64,000 bases of DNA from Rosenbergiella epipactidis (GTDB lineage: Bacteria > Pseudomonadota > Gammaproteobacteria > Enterobacterales > Enterobacteriaceae). Made by a program: the position numbers and the translations under genes. Numbering within the stretch: position 1 is the stretch's first letter; each line of letters begins with the position of its first letter. The stretch is from positions 310,001-374,000 of the forward strand of contig NZ_JABBFQ010000001.1 in NCBI RefSeq assembly GCF_018494055.1, written 5' to 3'. This document shows, one piece after another, positions 35,154 to 44,397 of the stretch. The notes under the pieces are model-generated. The model had not been told where the DNA came from. It was given only the letters and a program-made list of their open reading frames with translations, and made no database searches.

Positions 35154-35906
35154 ATGCTAAGTGAAAAAAGATTAATCAAACGCGCGCCAGTGAATGGCAG
35201 TTCTATTCACTGCCAAGATTGCAGTATCAACCAATTATGTATCCCCTTTACCTTAAATAATCATGAGCTTAATCAGCTCGATAATATTATTGAGCGTAAG
35301 AAACCTATTCAAAAATCTCAATCCTTATTCAAAGCTGGAGATGAATTAAAATCTCTCTATGCGCTGCGTTCTGGCACATTGAAAAGCTATACGATTACCG
35401 AGCAAGGCGACGAGCAGATTACCGGCTTCCATCTAGCGGGTGATGTGATTGGCTTTGATGCCATTACCTCGGGCCACCACCCTTCTTTTGCTCAATCGCT
35501 TGAAACCTCAATGGTGTGTGAGATCCCTTTCGATACGCTGGATGATCTGGCCGGTAAGATGCCAGCCCTACGTCATCAAATCATGCGACTTATGAGTGGC
35601 GAAATTAAAGCTGACCAAGAAATGATCTTATTGCTTTCTAAGAAGAATGCAGAAGAACGTTTAGCGGCTTTCATTTGGAATCTCTCGCAACGTTTTGGCC
35701 AACGCGGCTTTTCTCAACGTGAATTCCGATTAACAATGACGCGTGGCGATATTGGAAACTATTTGGGACTTACCGTTGAAACAATTAGTCGGTTGCTAGG
35801 TCGTTTCCAAAAAAGCGGCATGCTATCAGTGAAAGGTAAATATATTACGATTGAAAACCACGATATGTTGAACGCACTGGCAGGCCATGCACAAAAATGC
35901 GCGTAA
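35154..35906 (+). CDS. fnr: FNR, oxygen-responsive global regulator
   Basis: This 250-residue CRP-family regulator senses oxygen through a [4Fe-4S] cluster. The ligands are visible: C-x2-C-x5-C in [16 protein letters not shown] near the N-terminus and the fourth Cys in SMVCEIPF. The cyclic-nucleotide-binding-like barrel and dimer helix follow, then the [23 protein letters not shown] with the recognition motif [11 protein letters not shown]. Length and sequence agree with E. coli Fnr. ATG at 35154 is favoured over an in-frame GTG at 35145 because GGGAG precedes it by 8 bases. A target, fnrS with its FNR box, lies 20 kb away. Confidence 0.97.
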   Translation: MLSEKRLIKRAPVNGSSIHCQDCSINQLCIPFTLNNHELNQLDNIIERKKPIQKSQSLFKAGDELKSLYALRSGTLKSYTITEQGDEQITGFHLAGDVIGFDAITSGHHPSFAQSLETSMVCEIPFDTLDDLAGKMPALRHQIMRLMSGEIKADQEMILLLSKKNAEERLAAFIWNLSQRFGQRGFSQREFRLTMTRGDIGNYLGLTVETISRLLGRFQKSGMLSVKGKYITIENHDMLNALAGHAQKCA

Positions 35907-36029
35907 ATCTCCTCTAGATAAGCCAAACCGGATACGCTATGTTACTGAACAATGATGTTCCGGTTTTTACCTCTGTTTCATTAATTCCGGACTATCCTTA
36001 GTTAACTCCATACACTGAGGGATTGTCAT

Positions 36030-36950
36030 ATGACGCAGTATAAAAATATTCTCGTGGCCATTGACCCAGATCAGGATGACCAACCCGCTCTTCGTCGCGC
36101 GGTATATCTTAATCATCGGCTGGGCGGCAAAATCACTGCATTTCTTGCTATTTATGACCTCTCTTACGAGTTGACCACAGCGCTTGCTACGGAAGAAAGA
36201 GAGAGTATGCGCCAAGAGATGATCCAACAACGTACTGAGTGGCTGCGCTATCAAGCGCGCGTCTATCTTGAGTCTGGGGTCGATATTGTACTGAAGGTGA
36301 TTTGGCATAATCGTCAACAAGAAGCCATCTTACAAGAGATCGAAACGGGGGGTTATGATCTGGTACTGAAAATGGCGCACCAGTATGATCGCTTGGAATC
36401 GGTCATCTTCACGCCTACAGATTGGCAAATCTTACGTAAAAGCCCTTGTCCGGTGTGGATGGTTAAAGATCAACCTTGGCCAGAAGACGCGACTGCGGTG
36501 GTCGCCGTTAACTTAGTCAGCGACGATCAACAACACGATGACCTTAATCGAAAATTAGTCCGTGAAACACAAGCATTAGCGTCGCAGGTGAACCAGACAG
36601 CGGTGCGGCTCGTAGGGGCTTATCCCATCACGCCAGTTAACCTCGCGATTGAACTGCCTGACTTTGATGCACAAAGTTACAGTGATGCGGTTAGGGGCCA
36701 ACATCTGCTAGCAATGAAAGCGCTACGTCAGCCCTTCTCAATCGACAGCGCTAATACTTATGTAGAGCAAGGCGAACCTGAAGAGGTCATTCCTGAAATC
36801 GCCGCACAATTAAATGCCGGGGTTGTCGTACTAGGGAATTTTGGCCGTACCGGATTGTCAGCAGCTTTCTTAGGTAACACGGCTGAGCAGGTCATCGATC
36901 ATTTACGCTGTGATCTGTTAGTGATACGGCCTGACGCATTACCTGAATAA
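36030..36950 (+). CDS. uspE: universal stress protein E (tandem Usp domains)
   Basis: This 306-residue cytoplasmic protein contains two Usp domains: [20 protein letters not shown] at the start and a second with [20 protein letters not shown] near residues 260-280. A GxxG-x9-G(S/T)-type nucleotide motif is partly recognisable only in the second domain. UspE follows fnr in E. coli as here and affects motility, adhesion and DNA-damage resistance. Length is slightly below the 316 of E. coli. Confidence 0.93.
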   Translation: MTQYKNILVAIDPDQDDQPALRRAVYLNHRLGGKITAFLAIYDLSYELTTALATEERESMRQEMIQQRTEWLRYQARVYLESGVDIVLKVIWHNRQQEAILQEIETGGYDLVLKMAHQYDRLESVIFTPTDWQILRKSPCPVWMVKDQPWPEDATAVVAVNLVSDDQQHDDLNRKLVRETQALASQVNQTAVRLVGAYPITPVNLAIELPDFDAQSYSDAVRGQHLLAMKALRQPFSIDSANTYVEQGEPEEVIPEIAAQLNAGVVVLGNFGRTGLSAAFLGNTAEQVIDHLRCDLLVIRPDALPE

Positions 36951-36964
36951 CCCATTCTTTATCA

Positions 36965-36990
36965 AGAGTCGTCAAGAATTTGACGACTCT
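36965..36990 (+). terminator. hairpin after uspE
   Basis: AGAGTCGTCAA-GAAT-TTGACGACTCT is an 11-bp perfect stem 15 bp after the uspE stop. It lacks a following T tract, so it may end transcription weakly or protect the mRNA 3' end. Confidence 0.55.
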
Positions 36991-37119
36991 ACCCTTCGCG
37001 CTCTTGTTTATAGACATTTGTCAAACAATTGACTAAGACAGCTTATCTTTTCCATGTAATAATCAGCCTTCAACAATTAACAATAAATTTTCTTTTCTGT
37101 GCAAGCTGAAGGACGTTTT

Positions 37120-38073
37120 ATGAAATTTACTGCTACAGTTTTAGCAACAGCGCTTATTTCGCTAGGGCTGTCTACTGCCTTTGCCGCTCAAGAACTCAGC
37201 CCTCAAAAAGCCGCATCTCTGGCACCCTATAAAAGAATTAATTTTCCAGGCCGCTTCAACTCGTTGATTGATGTGAGTAATGCCGTCTCTAAACGGGCTG
37301 ACGATGCGGGCGCAGCCGGATTTTATGTCGTATCCGTAAACGATAGTAACAGTAATGGCGGAAACTGGCGGGTTACTGCTGACCTCTACCTACCTGATGC
37401 AGCCCCTGCCCCGAAAGAGCCACAATATCGCTATATCAATGGGATTAAAGCGTTACCTAAAGCCGAGGCCTATCGCTTAGAGCCTTACGATACCGTCAGT
37501 ATTCGTGGCTTTTATCCTAGCCAGCCTCAGGTTGAATACGCCATTTCCCGTGCGGCCAAAGCGAAGGATGCCGATGCATTCTTTATTATTCGCCAAATTG
37601 CGGCGAATAACGGCGGTAACCAGTATGTGACGGCTTATGTCTATAAAGCCGATGCACCGAAACGCGTTGTACAGAGTCCGGATGCCATTCCAGCCGACTC
37701 ACAAGCCGGTAAAGCAGCTCTCGCAGCGGGGGGCGCAGCCGCCAAGAAAGTGGAAATTCCAGGCGTAGCCTCTTCAGATTCGACCAGTGAGAGTGTTGGT
37801 CGTTTTTATGAAACTCAGACGTCTACCAATAAGCGCTATACCGTCTCACTTCCACAAGGCGGTAAGATCCAAGAAGTGAATGATATCACTGCAGCCCAGA
37901 TGACGCCTTTCGATACGGTAACAATCACGGCGCATTTCGGTAACCCAACGGAGATGTCGACCGCTATCGCCCGCAGAGCGGCAGATAAAGGCGCGAAGTA
38001 TTACCACATTACTCGCCAATGGCAGAACCAAAGTGGCGGTAATCTTACTGTCACCGCAGAACTGTTCAAATAA
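37120..38073 (+). CDS. ydgH: YdgH, periplasmic protein with three DUF1471 (YhcN-like) domains
   Basis: The 317-residue precursor has a signal peptide ending STAFAA. Three related modules follow, each with a GRFN/GFYPS/AHFGN strand, an 'A.RRA...A..FY' helix and a 'GGN..V.A.LY' strand. The segment KRVVQSPDAIPADSQAG and AAKKVEIPGVAS match E. coli YdgH. The ATG at 37120 follows a GAAGGA site. The family is linked to stress responses and biofilm, without a defined activity. A terminator separates it from ydgI, the same order as in E. coli. Confidence 0.93.
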   Translation: MKFTATVLATALISLGLSTAFAAQELSPQKAASLAPYKRINFPGRFNSLIDVSNAVSKRADDAGAAGFYVVSVNDSNSNGGNWRVTADLYLPDAAPAPKEPQYRYINGIKALPKAEAYRLEPYDTVSIRGFYPSQPQVEYAISRAAKAKDADAFFIIRQIAANNGGNQYVTAYVYKADAPKRVVQSPDAIPADSQAGKAALAAGGAAAKKVEIPGVASSDSTSESVGRFYETQTSTNKRYTVSLPQGGKIQEVNDITAAQMTPFDTVTITAHFGNPTEMSTAIARRAADKGAKYYHITRQWQNQSGGNLTVTAELFK

Positions 38074-38078
38074 CGGCT

Positions 38079-38101
38079 AAAGCACCTTCGGGTGCTTTTT
38101 T
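38079..38101 (+). terminator. ydgH terminator
   Basis: AAAGCACC-TTCG-GGTGCTTT followed by TTT is a compact rho-independent terminator directly after the ydgH stop. Confidence 0.9.
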
Positions 38102-38282
38102 ACCCTCCTACTGCATAAATAATCATTTTTTCGCATTTATACTCATTGCAATATTACCCTTCACTTCGTAGAATCAGCGCCCTAACTCGATCCATGAAAT
38201 ATGCTGTGTTGTTTTCGTTTCTTAGCATCACCTGCTGTTTTAGTAAGCTTATCGAGACTTTTTAGCAAGTTAGTAGGTGTTT

Positions 38283-39674
38283 ATGACCGGTAAGAAAATA
38301 GGCGTGGGTGCGCTCACCGCATTAGTCCTTAGCTCCATGCTTGGCGCGGGTGTATTCAGTCTCCCGCAAAATATGGCCGCCGTTTCGGGTTCCGAGGCCT
38401 TAGTGATCGGCTGGTCAATCACCGGTATCGGTATCCTCTTTTTGGCTACCGCCATGCTTTATCTCTCGCGCTTACGCCCTGATCTTGATGGCGGGATCTT
38501 CACCTATGCCGAGGATGGCTTCGGTAAAACCATTGGTTTTCTCTCAGCTTGGGGATATTGGCTCTGTGCAGTGATTGCTAACGTTTCATATCTTGTTGTG
38601 GTCTTCTCTGCGCTCAGTTTTTTCACGGATTCTCCTGGACACCTAGTGTTTGGCGACGGTAATACTTGGCAATCCATGTTAGGTGCATCCATATTGCTAT
38701 GGATTATCCATGCGTTAATTACTCGCGGCGTCCAAACCGCAGCAAGCATCAATCTACTGGCCACTCTCGGTAAACTGGTGCCCTTAGTCCTCTTTATCGT
38801 GGTTGGAATCATGCATTTCGACTATCGTCAATTTTCATTCGATTTTTCCGGGGCGCAATTACATCTTCCAGTATGGTCGCAGGTTAAGCAGACAATGCTG
38901 ATCACTCTGTGGGTCTTTATAGGTGTTGAAGGTGCCGTAGTGGTATCTGGCCGCGCGAAAAATAAGAATGACATCGGTAAGGCTACCCTTTTTGCCGTCA
39001 TCTCAGCGCTAATTGTCTATCTACTGGTAACGATACTGTCGCTCGGAATCGTCCCTAGGGAAACCCTTGCCACAATGAAAAATCCATCAATGGGTGGACT
39101 ACTGGTCGAAATGATTGGCCCTTACGGCTATTGGATTATCGTGGGGGGCATTATTCTTTCGGTCTCTGGGGCTTACCTAAGCTGGACTATCATGGCGGCA
39201 GAAATTCCTTTTATCGCGGCCAAACGCGGTGCATTTCCTAAGGTGATCGCGAGACAGAATGCGGCAGACGCTCCAATCGGCAGTCTGTGGATGACGAATA
39301 TTAGCGTTCAGCTCTGCCTTGTCGCGATAGCGTTCTTTCATCTTGATTACAGCACGTTATTGATTATCGCCTCAGAGATGGTATTAGTGCCTTATCTGCT
39401 GGTGGGTTTATTCTTAGCGAAAATCAGTTATCAAACACGTCACTATCGACCCCTTCTTATCGGTGTTGGGGCGACGTTATACGGTATTTGGTTACTCTAT
39501 GCATCGGGTCTCGACCATCTGATGATGTCGTTGACGCTTTACGCACCTGGTCTATTAATATTTCTTTATGCCGGATGGCAGCATCGCCAGCATTATAGAC
39601 TGCGGACGATCGATAAGGTGATGATTATCGCGATACTCGTTAGTGGTATAGCCATCACGTTGAGTAAGATATAA
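38283..39674 (+). CDS. ydgI: YdgI, APC-family amino acid antiporter (arginine/ornithine type)
   Basis: This 463-residue protein has about twelve membrane spans. It matches E. coli YdgI: GALTALVLSSMLGAGVFSLP, DLDGGIFTYAEDGFGKTIGF, ITLWVFIGVEGAVVVSGRAK and SVSGAYLSWTIMAAEIPFIA. The family includes ArcD-type basic amino acid antiporters, but the YdgI substrate is not established. ATG at 38283 is used rather than GTG at 38277, which lies within the likely ribosome-binding site. Confidence 0.9.
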   Translation: MTGKKIGVGALTALVLSSMLGAGVFSLPQNMAAVSGSEALVIGWSITGIGILFLATAMLYLSRLRPDLDGGIFTYAEDGFGKTIGFLSAWGYWLCAVIANVSYLVVVFSALSFFTDSPGHLVFGDGNTWQSMLGASILLWIIHALITRGVQTAASINLLATLGKLVPLVLFIVVGIMHFDYRQFSFDFSGAQLHLPVWSQVKQTMLITLWVFIGVEGAVVVSGRAKNKNDIGKATLFAVISALIVYLLVTILSLGIVPRETLATMKNPSMGGLLVEMIGPYGYWIIVGGIILSVSGAYLSWTIMAAEIPFIAAKRGAFPKVIARQNAADAPIGSLWMTNISVQLCLVAIAFFHLDYSTLLIIASEMVLVPYLLVGLFLAKISYQTRHYRPLLIGVGATLYGIWLLYASGLDHLMMSLTLYAPGLLIFLYAGWQHRQHYRLRTIDKVMIIAILVSGIAITLSKI

Positions 39675-39705
39675 AGATGAGTGAGGGGGGCTTACCCCTT
39701 AACTT

Positions 39706-40104
39706 TTAGAAGCGGACTTGCAGAAAGTCATTTTCTTGATGTAAAGAAACTGGCTTTCGGTATTCCGTGTAGATAAGCGCGATTTGATGCTCAGAAAGTG
39801 AATAAGGTAATTGAATAGTAAAGTGTTTAATATTTTGTTGTTCAGCTAGCACCAATAATCGAGCAATATTCATTTCGTCGCTGACTTGTGTCGAAATAAT
39901 TTGCAGTGCCAGTTCTTTGAAATAATCCACAGTTTCCAGCTTATTATGTGCCGATTTGCGAGTGACTACGCCAAAGATGGGGAGGACTCCGTAAATCGCA
40001 TCAACGAAACGCCATTTCTTCTTACAGGAAGCTAAAAGTAAGCTACTGTAATTAAATGAAATAGAGTCATTATTTTCAATTGTTGATGTCGATGGCATCG
40101 GCAC
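39706..40104 (-). CDS. unrecognised 132-residue cytoplasmic protein
   Basis: I do not recognise this protein. It is soluble, with no signal peptide or membrane span, and has alternating charged and hydrophobic stretches. It has a basic central part (SCKKKWRFVDAIYG) and a strand-like C-terminus (YTEYRKPVSLHQENDFLQVR). There is one cysteine. It lies where folM-ydgC sit in E. coli and diverges from rstA, with 162 bp between starts. The ATG at 40104 or 40098 may be the start; neither has a convincing ribosome-binding site. Codon use and length support a real gene, but an accessory origin is likely. Confidence 0.55.
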   Translation of the reverse strand: MPMPSTSTIENNDSISFNYSSLLLASCKKKWRFVDAIYGVLPIFGVVTRKSAHNKLETVDYFKELALQIISTQVSDEMNIARLLVLAEQQNIKHFTIQLPYSLSEHQIALIYTEYRKPVSLHQENDFLQVRF

Positions 40105-40266
40105 ATCATCCCCCAGTGTTCGTCATTTTCTACCCCATATCTGCGGCGCTTATAGTCGCATATAATTACGTTATTATACCAGCAAGAGATGCCTTTTTCG
40201 TGATAACGTAGCTATAATTTCCAGTAACGTTGTTTTATTGTTAAATAAAAAAAGAATTTGTTAAAA

Positions 40267-40998
40267 ATGAATAAAATAGTTTACGTTGAAGATGAAATTG
40301 AGGTCGGCGAATTAATTTCGGCCTATTTGAAAAAACATGATATTGAAGTGATTATCGAAACGCGTGGCGATCGTGCGGAAGCGACGATTTTAGCCGAGAA
40401 ACCCGATCTTGTATTACTTGATATCATGTTACCAGGAAAAGATGGGATGTCTTTATGCCGCGATCTGCGCCCTCAGTGGCAAGGACCCATCGTATTGTTA
40501 ACCTCGTTGGATAGCGATATGAACCATATTTTAGCGCTAGAGATCGGCGCCAATGACTATATTCTAAAAACGACACCGCCAGCGGTATTACTGGCAAGGT
40601 TGCGTTTACATCTACGTCAAAATCAACCCTCCGCCGCCTCTACAGACGAACGACCGAGTGCGGTGCGTCAAAGTCGTGTGATGAGCTTTGGTAAACTCAC
40701 CATCGATATGGTGAACCGGCAGGTCACCCTAGCGGGTGAGATTATCGCCCTCTCCACTGCCGATTTTGACTTGTTATGGGAGCTGGCAAGCCATGCAGGA
40801 CAAATTTTGAACCGCGATGTGTTGCTGCAGACATTACGGGGAGTGAGTTACGATGGTATGGACCGGAGTATTGATGTTGCCATTTCACGCCTGCGAAAAA
40901 AACTCTACGACAGCGCCACAGAGCCTTTTCGTATTAAAACGATTCGTAATAAAGGGTATCTCTTTGCCCCACAAGCGTGGGAAACCGACTCAGAATGA
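40267..40998 (+). CDS. rstA: RstA response regulator
   Basis: This 243-residue OmpR-type regulator has a receiver domain (acidic pair in YVEDEIEVG, phospho-acceptor Asp in LVLLDIMLPGKDGM, Lys in YILKTTPP) and a winged HTH ending DRSIDVAISRLRKKLYDS. It is colinear with E. coli RstA. RstA controls asr and other acid- and magnesium-related genes. The ATG at 40267 is chosen because the upstream in-frame TTG adds residues absent in E. coli. The stop overlaps the rstB start (ATGA). Confidence 0.95.
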   Translation: MNKIVYVEDEIEVGELISAYLKKHDIEVIIETRGDRAEATILAEKPDLVLLDIMLPGKDGMSLCRDLRPQWQGPIVLLTSLDSDMNHILALEIGANDYILKTTPPAVLLARLRLHLRQNQPSAASTDERPSAVRQSRVMSFGKLTIDMVNRQVTLAGEIIALSTADFDLLWELASHAGQILNRDVLLQTLRGVSYDGMDRSIDVAISRLRKKLYDSATEPFRIKTIRNKGYLFAPQAWETDSE

Positions 40999-42320
40999 AA
41001 AAACTGTTTATTCAGTTCTACCTTCTCTTATTTGTTTGCTTCATTGTCATGACCCTATTGGTCGGCCTAGTCTATAAAATGACGGCAGAGCGTGCGGGCA
41101 GACAGTCAATGAATGACCTGATGGCCAGTTCGCTATCACTGATGCGCAGCGAACTGCGCGAAATCCCGCCTAAAGATTGGAACAGTACCGTTGATAATCT
41201 CGATCTTAATCTCTCGTTTAAGCTGCATATTGAGCCGCTGACAAACTATCAATTACCGGCTGCCGATATGCGCCGATTGCACGCTGGCGAAATCGTTGCT
41301 TTAGACGATCAATACACCTTTATCCAGCATATCCCTCGTAGTCACTATGTGTTGTCGGTTGGACCGATTCCCTATCTGTTCTTTCTTCATCAGATGCGCA
41401 TGCTCGATGTGTTGCTCTTAACCTTTATTGCCATGTCCCTGGCGCTTCCGGTATTTATCTGGATGCGTCCACACTGGCAAGAAATGCTGAAATTAGAGAA
41501 GATGGCACAGCGATTTGGTGAGGGTGATTTAGATGCTCGGACACAATTCGAGAATACCTCCAGTTTGTATCGATTGGGGATCGCCTTTAACCAAATGGCC
41601 GATAATATTAAAGACCTTGTTGCCAGTAAAAAATTACTTATCGATGGGATTGCCCATGAATTACGAACGCCATTAGTACGTTTACGCTATCGCTTAGCGA
41701 TAAGCGATAACTTGTCAGCGGCTGAGTCAACGGCGTTAAACCGCGATATCGGGCAACTTGAGGCACTGATCCAAGAGTTATTGACGTTCGCTCGCCTCGA
41801 CCGCCCTCAAGTAGCCCTCTCTCTACAGCAGATCGATCTGCGCGAATGGCTGGTCGAGTGGGTGGATGATCTGCGCGTTATCCGCGCGGATAAGATGATT
41901 CAATTGGATGTTCCCCCTCAGGCAGCCTGTTATATCACCGATAATCGTTTGATGGAGCGTGTGCTCGATAATCTGGTCAATAATGCCTTACGGTATGCCG
42001 AGCAACGATTGCGCATTAGTTTGTGGTTTGACTCGCAATGTGGCTATTTACAAGTCGAAGATGATGGGCCGGGGATTCCCGCCGAGCAACGGGCGAAAAT
42101 CTTTGAGCCTTTCGTACGTCTGGATCCGAGTCGTGACCGTGCAACGGGTGGCTGCGGCTTGGGCCTAGCGATCGTCCACTCCATTGCTCATGCCTTTCAA
42201 GGCTCTATTCGGGCGGAAAGTAGCCCCTTAGGGGGAGCCTGTTTACGTTTTAGTTGGCCTCTTAATTCTTTTACACCGGATACTTCACTGCTTACTGCTA
42301 CGCACAAGGATAATAAATGA
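40995..42320 (+). CDS. rstB: RstB sensor histidine kinase
   Basis: This 441-residue inner-membrane kinase has two membrane spans (residues 8-28 and about 137-157) around a periplasmic sensor, then a HAMP linker. The phospho-acceptor His is in LIDGIAHELRTPLVRLRYRL, the N box is in ERVLDNLVNNALRYAE, and the G boxes include VEDDGPGIP and GGCGLGLAIVHSIAH. It is colinear with E. coli RstB. It overlaps rstA by four bases at its start and the peptidase gene by four bases at its end, so all three are translationally coupled. Confidence 0.95.
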   Translation: MKKLFIQFYLLLFVCFIVMTLLVGLVYKMTAERAGRQSMNDLMASSLSLMRSELREIPPKDWNSTVDNLDLNLSFKLHIEPLTNYQLPAADMRRLHAGEIVALDDQYTFIQHIPRSHYVLSVGPIPYLFFLHQMRMLDVLLLTFIAMSLALPVFIWMRPHWQEMLKLEKMAQRFGEGDLDARTQFENTSSLYRLGIAFNQMADNIKDLVASKKLLIDGIAHELRTPLVRLRYRLAISDNLSAAESTALNRDIGQLEALIQELLTFARLDRPQVALSLQQIDLREWLVEWVDDLRVIRADKMIQLDVPPQAACYITDNRLMERVLDNLVNNALRYAEQRLRISLWFDSQCGYLQVEDDGPGIPAEQRAKIFEPFVRLDPSRDRATGGCGLGLAIVHSIAHAFQGSIRAESSPLGGACLRFSWPLNSFTPDTSLLTATHKDNK

Positions 42321-43801
42321 AAGCTTACCAAGCCCTCACTGAACGTTTTCAACGCTTGGCCCGCCTCGATCACCTCTCTGCTATTGCTGGGTGGGATATG
42401 CAGACCATGATGCCTAGCGGCGGCAGCGATGCACGCGGCGAGGCTTTAGCTGAACTCAGTGTGATGCATCATGAAATCCTCGTACAAGCTAGCACAGCGG
42501 AGCTGATCGCACAGGCGCAACAAGAGCCATTAGACAGCGACCAACAAGCTAATCTTCGTGAAATATCGCGTCATTATGCCGATGCAGCGATCTTGCCTAC
42601 TGAATTGGTCGAAGCCAAAGCCCTCGCTGGCAGTCGTTGCGAACAAGCATGGCGTCAGCAGCGTATTGATAATGATTGGCAAGGATTCCAGCGTAACCTT
42701 GTGCCGGTGGTCGACCTCTCACGGCAAGAGGCGCAACTTCGGGCACAAGCACTCGGCAGTACACCCTATGACGCGTTGCTTAATCTTTATGAACCTGGCA
42801 TGACAAGCCAACGACTCGATACTCTTTTCGGTGAATTAATTGGCTGGTTACCGGATCTTCTGCAACAGGTTATCGCGAAACAACCGGCTGCCACTGCCCT
42901 ACAGACTGCTCGTGTTTACCCTATCTCACAACAAAAAGCCTTAGCAGAGTCTGTTATGCAACTGCTAGACTTTGACTTTAATCATGGTCGACTTGACGTT
43001 AGCGCCCACCCTTTCTGTGGCGGTGTGTCGACGGATGTGCGGATCACCACGCGCTATGATAGCAGTGAATTCCTCAGTGCCTTAATGGGCGTCATCCACG
43101 AAACCGGCCATGCACGCTATGAACAAAACTTGCCTAAACAGTGGCCAGGTCAGCCTATTGCCTTGGCGCGTTCGACCGCGATACATGAATCACAGAGCCT
43201 ATTTCTCGAGATGCAGCTCGGCCGCAGTAGGGCATTCTTACAACGCCTGCATCCTCTTATCTGCCAACATCTCACTGCCGCAGCGGATCTCACCCTTGAC
43301 GACTTAGTGCAGCAAGTCCAGCACGTCAGCCCTGGATTGATCCGTGTCGACGCCGACGAGGTAAGTTACCCTGCCCATGTCGTGCTGCGCTACGAAATTG
43401 AACGGTCCCTGATTAATGGCGAGGTTGAGGTCGCAGATATTCCAGCACTATGGGATGAGAAAATGCAACGCTACCTTGGCTTGAGTACGGCGGGAGACTA
43501 TCGCAATGGTTGTATGCAAGATATTCACTGGACGGATGGCTCCTTTGGCTATTTCCCAACCTACACTCTAGGTGCCATGTACGCTGCACAACTATTTAAT
43601 AGCCTAGCGCAACAACTACCGAGCGTGGATGAAGCCATCACTCTCGGGGATCTTGACCCTATTTTCAGTTGGCTGAATAATGCGATCTGGCGCCAGGGTA
43701 GCCGATTCTCCGTCGACACATTAGTGCAACAGGCTACAGGGGAAACGCTGAATCCTAAATGGTTTAAACAGCATTTAACGCGCCGTTACTTGGGAAACTA
43801 G
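42317..43801 (+). CDS. M32-family metallocarboxypeptidase (carboxypeptidase Taq)
   Basis: This 494-residue zinc carboxypeptidase removes C-terminal residues from peptides. The zinc motif is IHETGHARYEQ (HExxH), with the family motifs STDVRITTRYDSSEF before it and STAIHESQSLFLE after it, the latter giving the third ligand. The C-terminal GNGCMQDIHWTDGSFGYFPTYTL-like block, here around residues 395-417, is also typical of M32. No signal peptide, so it is cytoplasmic. The ATG overlaps the rstB stop as ATGA. I know of no such gene in this operon in E. coli, so its control by RstA/RstB may be a lineage-specific link. Confidence 0.93.
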   Translation: MKAYQALTERFQRLARLDHLSAIAGWDMQTMMPSGGSDARGEALAELSVMHHEILVQASTAELIAQAQQEPLDSDQQANLREISRHYADAAILPTELVEAKALAGSRCEQAWRQQRIDNDWQGFQRNLVPVVDLSRQEAQLRAQALGSTPYDALLNLYEPGMTSQRLDTLFGELIGWLPDLLQQVIAKQPAATALQTARVYPISQQKALAESVMQLLDFDFNHGRLDVSAHPFCGGVSTDVRITTRYDSSEFLSALMGVIHETGHARYEQNLPKQWPGQPIALARSTAIHESQSLFLEMQLGRSRAFLQRLHPLICQHLTAAADLTLDDLVQQVQHVSPGLIRVDADEVSYPAHVVLRYEIERSLINGEVEVADIPALWDEKMQRYLGLSTAGDYRNGCMQDIHWTDGSFGYFPTYTLGAMYAAQLFNSLAQQLPSVDEAITLGDLDPIFSWLNNAIWRQGSRFSVDTLVQQATGETLNPKWFKQHLTRRYLGN

Positions 43802-43809
43802 TCGAGATG

Positions 43810-43823
43810 TACATACCGTTACA
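43810..43823 (+). promoter_or_regulatory. RstA box upstream of asr
   Basis: TACATACCGTTACA matches the reported RstA-binding consensus TACATNTNGTTACA in all but one fixed position. It lies 104 bp before the asr start, immediately after the rstAB-peptidase operon. A partial repeat of the half-site (TACATACCG) follows at 43820. RstA activates asr at acid pH in E. coli, so the biological fit is strong. Confidence 0.75.
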
Positions 43824-43926
43824 TACCGATACCAATCACCAACGGACAGTTTTCAGGAATCCTCATATAGTGACTCTACCGGCTCCGCAGTGAGCTATCC
43901 GATAATGTGATATTGAGGAAATTCAA

Positions 43927-44319
43927 ATGAAAAAGCTTTTCGCACTGGTAGTTGCCGCGGCTATGGGTATCTCTTCAGCAGCTTTCGCTGCAGACACTAC
44001 AGCTACCCCAGCAGCTTCTGCTACTACAACCACTGCAGCACCTGCTAAGCACCATGCTAAAAAGCATCATGCTAAGAAAGCAAAACCTGCTGCAGAGCAA
44101 AAAGCGCAGGCAGCTAAAAAGCATCACGCTAAGAAAGCAAAACCTGCTGCAGAGCAAAAAGCGCAGGCAGCTAAAAAGCACCACGCTAAGAAAGCAAAAC
44201 CTGCTGCAGCGCAAAAAGCTCAAGCAGCGAAAAAGCACCACGCTAAAAAAGTCAACCCTGCTGCACAAAAAGCGCAAGCTGCAAAAAAACACCACGCTAA
44301 GAAAGTCACTAAAAAATAA
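43927..44319 (+). CDS. asr: acid shock protein Asr
   Basis: The 130-residue precursor has a signal peptide ending SSAAFAAD. The mature protein is a lysine/histidine/alanine-rich repeat array: [19 protein letters not shown] recurs about four times with a DNA period of 57 bp (54 bp in the last unit), from about 44061 to 44303. Asr is a disordered, basic periplasmic protein induced by acid and processed on export. It is preceded by an RstA box and followed by a strong terminator. The repeats create long artefactual frames on both strands. Confidence 0.94.
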   Translation: MKKLFALVVAAAMGISSAAFAADTTATPAASATTTTAAPAKHHAKKHHAKKAKPAAEQKAQAAKKHHAKKAKPAAEQKAQAAKKHHAKKAKPAAAQKAQAAKKHHAKKVNPAAQKAQAAKKHHAKKVTKK

Positions 44320-44354
44320 GTGAGCCTTAAGCGTTACTAGCGTCAAAGTGATAT

Positions 44355-44382
44355 AAACACCCGGTTATGCCGGGTGTTTCTT
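44355..44382 (+). terminator. asr terminator
   Basis: AAACACCCGG-TTATG-CCGGGTGTTT is a perfect 10-bp stem followed by CTTT, 35 bp after the asr stop. Confidence 0.88.
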
Positions 44383-44397
44383 TACGGGGGTCTGTCG

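Noticed and set aside
35967-36320. 117-codon minus-strand frame inside uspE
   Set aside because: It is fully antisense to a well-conserved gene and has no family match or ribosome-binding site.
40200-40260. TGTTTTATTGTTAA upstream of rstA considered as a PhoP box
   Set aside because: The two TGTTTA-like half-sites are separated by the wrong distance for PhoP (5 bases expected).
43952-44346. Two long frames overlapping asr, one on each strand (123 codons each)
   Set aside because: They are artefacts of the 57-bp repeat in asr, whose period keeps all frames open; composition is leucine/lysine or serine/phenylalanine monotony and no start signal is present.
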